This document shows, in pieces, positions 11,695-14,851 of a DNA stretch of 14,851 nt. The stretch lies in NCBI GenBank assembly GCA_041913505.1, contig JAYSFC010000096.1, positions 1 to 14,851 of the forward strand. The letters run 5' to 3'. The DNA comes from JAYSFC01 sp041913505. Its GTDB lineage: Bacteria; Pseudomonadota; Gammaproteobacteria; Burkholderiales; Burkholderiaceae_C. Below the pieces are notes generated by a model, which did no database searches, had not been told where the DNA came from, and worked only from the letters and a program-made list of their open reading frames with translations. Made by a program: the position numbers and the translations under genes. Position 1 is the first letter of the stretch; every line of letters starts with the position of its first letter.

Positions 11695-13284
11695 TTAGCG
11701 CAACTGCGGCACGCCGGAGCGGCCCGACGCGTTCAGGCGGAACTGCCCCACCGTTTGCGACAGGCGTGCGGCCTGGTCGCGCAGGCTCTGCGCGGCGGCG
11801 GCCGATTCCTCGACGAGCGCGGCGTTCTGCTGCGTCATCTGGTCGAGCTGGGCCACGGCCTGGTTCACTTGGTGGATGCCGCCCGACTGCTCGGTGGCGG
11901 CGCTGGTGATCTCGCCGATGATGTCGCTCACGCGCTGCACGCTGCGCACGATGTCTTCCATGGTGCTGCCGGCGTCCTGCACGAGGCGCGCGCCCGTGGA
12001 CACCTTGTCGACCGAGGTGCCGATCAGTGCCTTGATTTCCTTGGCCGCTTCGGCGCTGCGCTGCGCCAGGTTGCGCACTTCGCCCGCCACCACGGCAAAG
12101 CCACGGCCCTGTTCGCCCGCCCGCGCCGCTTCCACGGCTGCATTCAGCGCCAGGATGTTGGTCTGGAACGCGATACCGTCGATCACGCCGATGATGTCGG
12201 CGATCTTGCGCGAGCTGTCGTTGATTTCTTCCATGGTCGAGACCACCTGGCCGACCACGGTGCCGCCGCGCGTGGCGACCTCCATGGCCGAATGGGCGAG
12301 CTGGCTGGCCGTGGAGGCCGAGTCGGCCGACTGGCGCACGGTGGCGGTGAGCTGCTCCATGGCACTGGCGGTTTCCTCGAGGTTGCTGGCGGTCTGCTCG
12401 GTGCGCTGGCTCAGGTCGGCGTTGCCGGTGGCAATCTCGTGCGTGGCCGTGGCCACGGAATCGGCCACCTCGCGCACCTGGGTGAGCGCGCCCTCGAGTG
12501 AGCCGCGCATGGCGGCCAGCGCGTGCAGCAACTGGCCGGTCTCGTCCTGGCCGAGGTTCGTGGCGCGGGCATCGTCATGGCCCGTGAGGTCCATGGAGGC
12601 GATCTTTTCGGCCACGTTGCGCGCCCGGTGCAGCGGGCGCGTGATGCTGACCGAGAGACGCCATGCCAGCAAGGCGGCCAGCAGCAGCGAGCCCACGCAC
12701 AAGGCCATGAGCAGTTGGGTGGCCGACTGGCTCGCGTCGCGGATGCGCTCGCCTGCCTGATCGAGCTTTTTACGCTGCAGCTCCACCATCTGGTTCATGG
12801 CCTGCTGGAAGGCGTTGGTGGCGGGTTCGTACTTCTCGCTGAAGGCGCGGGCCGCACCTTCGGCATCCCCCGACTTCTTGAGTGCGCTGACCTCGTCGCG
12901 CGTGCTCAGGTAGGCCTTGCGGTATTCGCCGATCTGGGCGAAGAGGGCACGTTCGTCGTCGTAGGCCAGCTGCTTCTCGATCTGCTTTTGCAGCGCCGAG
13001 GACTGCTTGCTCGACTCGGCGGCCGAGCTCGCGAAGAATGCGGCCAGGTTGGGGTCGCTGCTCTTGGCGATGGCGGCCGTGCGCATGGCGCCATTGGTGA
13101 TGTTGCGATACCAGTCGCTGGCAAGGCGCTCGGTGGCGAGCGCCTGGGTGAGCATCTCGTTCATTTCCCGCGTCACGGCACGCAGCTGGAAGATGCCGTA
13201 GAGGCAGCTTGCCAGGAAAAGGACGAGGATGGTGCCGAGCACCAGCGAAAGCCGGTGCCCGATGGAAAGGCGGGTGAAAGACAT
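11695..13284 (-). CDS. Methyl-accepting chemotaxis protein
   Basis: A 529-residue transmembrane chemoreceptor that signals through CheA/CheW. TM1 is at about 12-32 (LSLVLGTILVLFLASCLYGIF). A periplasmic four-helix-bundle-like sensor of about 155 residues (33-188) has no PAS or Cache features. TM2 is at about 190-210, HAMP at about 211-264 (RPLHRARNVAEKIASMDLT), and the cytoplasmic coiled coil runs to the end. The conserved hairpin tip IDGIAFQTNILALNAAVEAARAGEQGRGFAVVAGEVRNLAQRSA spans 368-411. Likely methylation helices carry EQTASNLEETASAMEQL (296-312) and ATEQSGGIHQVNQAVAQLD (463-481). The C-terminus (QFRLNASGRSGVPQLR) lacks the NWETF-type CheR/CheB tether. The ATG at 13284 gives MSFTRLSIGHRLSLV directly before TM1, with AAGG 10 nt ahead; upstream in-frame codons look non-coding. 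The ligand is unknown. No flagellar sigma-28 promoter was recognised upstream. Confidence 0.95.
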   Translation of the reverse strand: MSFTRLSIGHRLSLVLGTILVLFLASCLYGIFQLRAVTREMNEMLTQALATERLASDWYRNITNGAMRTAAIAKSSDPNLAAFFASSAAESSKQSSALQKQIEKQLAYDDERALFAQIGEYRKAYLSTRDEVSALKKSGDAEGAARAFSEKYEPATNAFQQAMNQMVELQRKKLDQAGERIRDASQSATQLLMALCVGSLLLAALLAWRLSVSITRPLHRARNVAEKIASMDLTGHDDARATNLGQDETGQLLHALAAMRGSLEGALTQVREVADSVATATHEIATGNADLSQRTEQTASNLEETASAMEQLTATVRQSADSASTASQLAHSAMEVATRGGTVVGQVVSTMEEINDSSRKIADIIGVIDGIAFQTNILALNAAVEAARAGEQGRGFAVVAGEVRNLAQRSAEAAKEIKALIGTSVDKVSTGARLVQDAGSTMEDIVRSVQRVSDIIGEITSAATEQSGGIHQVNQAVAQLDQMTQQNAALVEESAAAAQSLRDQAARLSQTVGQFRLNASGRSGVPQLR

Positions 13285-13371
13285 GGCAGTGAAACCTTGG
13301 AGAAAGCCGGGGCCGTGGGCGCGTGGGCCCGAGGACGGCAGGAGCCGCACGGCGGAACGTTGCCGATCGTA

Positions 13372-13391
13372 CACAAGCAGATGGGCTTGTG
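13372..13391. promoter_or_regulatory. Inverted repeat in the MCP/prpE divergent region
   Basis: A perfect 7-bp inverted repeat, CACAAGC at 13372-13378 and GCTTGTG at 13385-13391, has a 6-bp spacer. It lies 88 bp upstream of the MCP start and 98 bp upstream of prpE, so it could serve either gene. No matching regulator consensus is known to me. Confidence 0.35.
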
Positions 13392-13422
13392 CGCTACCGA
13401 GTCAGTTTCCCGCAAGCGCATC

Positions 13423-13438
13423 ATGAATAATTATGAAT
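13423..13438. promoter_or_regulatory. AT-rich direct repeat, probable promoter core of prpE and/or MCP
   Basis: The tandem ATGAAT-AATT-ATGAAT is the most AT-rich spot in the divergent region. Several -10-like hexamers (AATAAT, TAATTA) overlap it on either strand. Neither strand shows a good TTGACA partner at 16-18 bp, so the promoter assignment is tentative. Confidence 0.3.
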
Positions 13439-13488
13439 TCAAACTGCAGCACCCCCCGAGGGGTTCGAGGCCCAAGGAGACACACCCC

Positions 13489-14851
<1,363 letters not shown>

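Noticed and set aside
13285..13488. Flagellar sigma-28 promoter for the MCP gene
   Set aside because: No TAAA-N15-GCCGATAA-like pair on the minus strand; the GCCGATCG at 13362-13369 is on the opposite strand and lacks a -35.

Overview
The window is 14.85 kb of GC-rich DNA. Sampled coding lines run from about 60 to 73% G+C, and two sampled intergenic lines fall to 45%. Gene content, codon use and protein style fit a betaproteobacterium of the order Burkholderiales, most likely family Comamonadaceae (Acidovorax-like). The genus is inferred, because the window has no rRNA or other marker gene. I see no tRNA, rRNA, CRISPR array, intact insertion sequence or prophage gene. It reads as ordinary chromosome with both ends cut inside genes.

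Layout. (1) 1-884: the C-terminal half of dihydrolipoamide dehydrogenase (lpdA), closed by a good intrinsic terminator. (2) 921-2617: an RlmI-like methyltransferase and a VIT-family metal transporter, both on the plus strand. (3) 2639-3933, minus strand: a compact run of a GlsB/YeaQ-type membrane protein, a DUF697-like protein and an EVE-domain protein. It converges on the transporter through a stem-loop that touches both stop codons. (4) 4120-5087: a small secreted two-cysteine protein converging with an exported NlpC/P60 peptidase, which probably starts at GTG. (5) 5205-8842, plus strand: a PQQ-type soluble sugar dehydrogenase, then a tightly coupled pair made of a type-2 thymidine/AMP phosphorylase and a short PRPP-synthetase homologue. 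(6) 9107-10887: a two-helix small membrane protein, divergent from a MocR-type regulator (GntR-like HTH fused to an aminotransferase fold). The space between them holds phased CCATAC-type repeats. (7) 11020-11658: an isochorismatase-like cysteine hydrolase with a bidirectional terminator. (8) 11695-13284, minus strand: a methyl-accepting chemotaxis protein. (9) 13489 to the end: propionyl-CoA synthetase (prpE), cut by the window edge and divergent from the chemotaxis gene.

How the genes work together. Most are independent housekeeping or accessory functions: central carbon (lpdA, prpE), envelope (GlsB-like protein, NlpC/P60, secreted protein, VIT transporter) and sensing (MCP). The most interesting unit is the phosphorylase/PRPP-synthetase pair at 6373-8842. 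Both proteins look like the archaeal versions of these enzymes, and 4 bp separates them. Established chemistry says the first could release ribose-1,5-bisphosphate from a nucleoside monophosphate. A link through PRPP or AMP to the second enzyme is inference. The best regulatory candidate is the 9415-9476 repeat cluster in front of the MocR gene. I found no defence system or other clearly undescribed multi-gene system.
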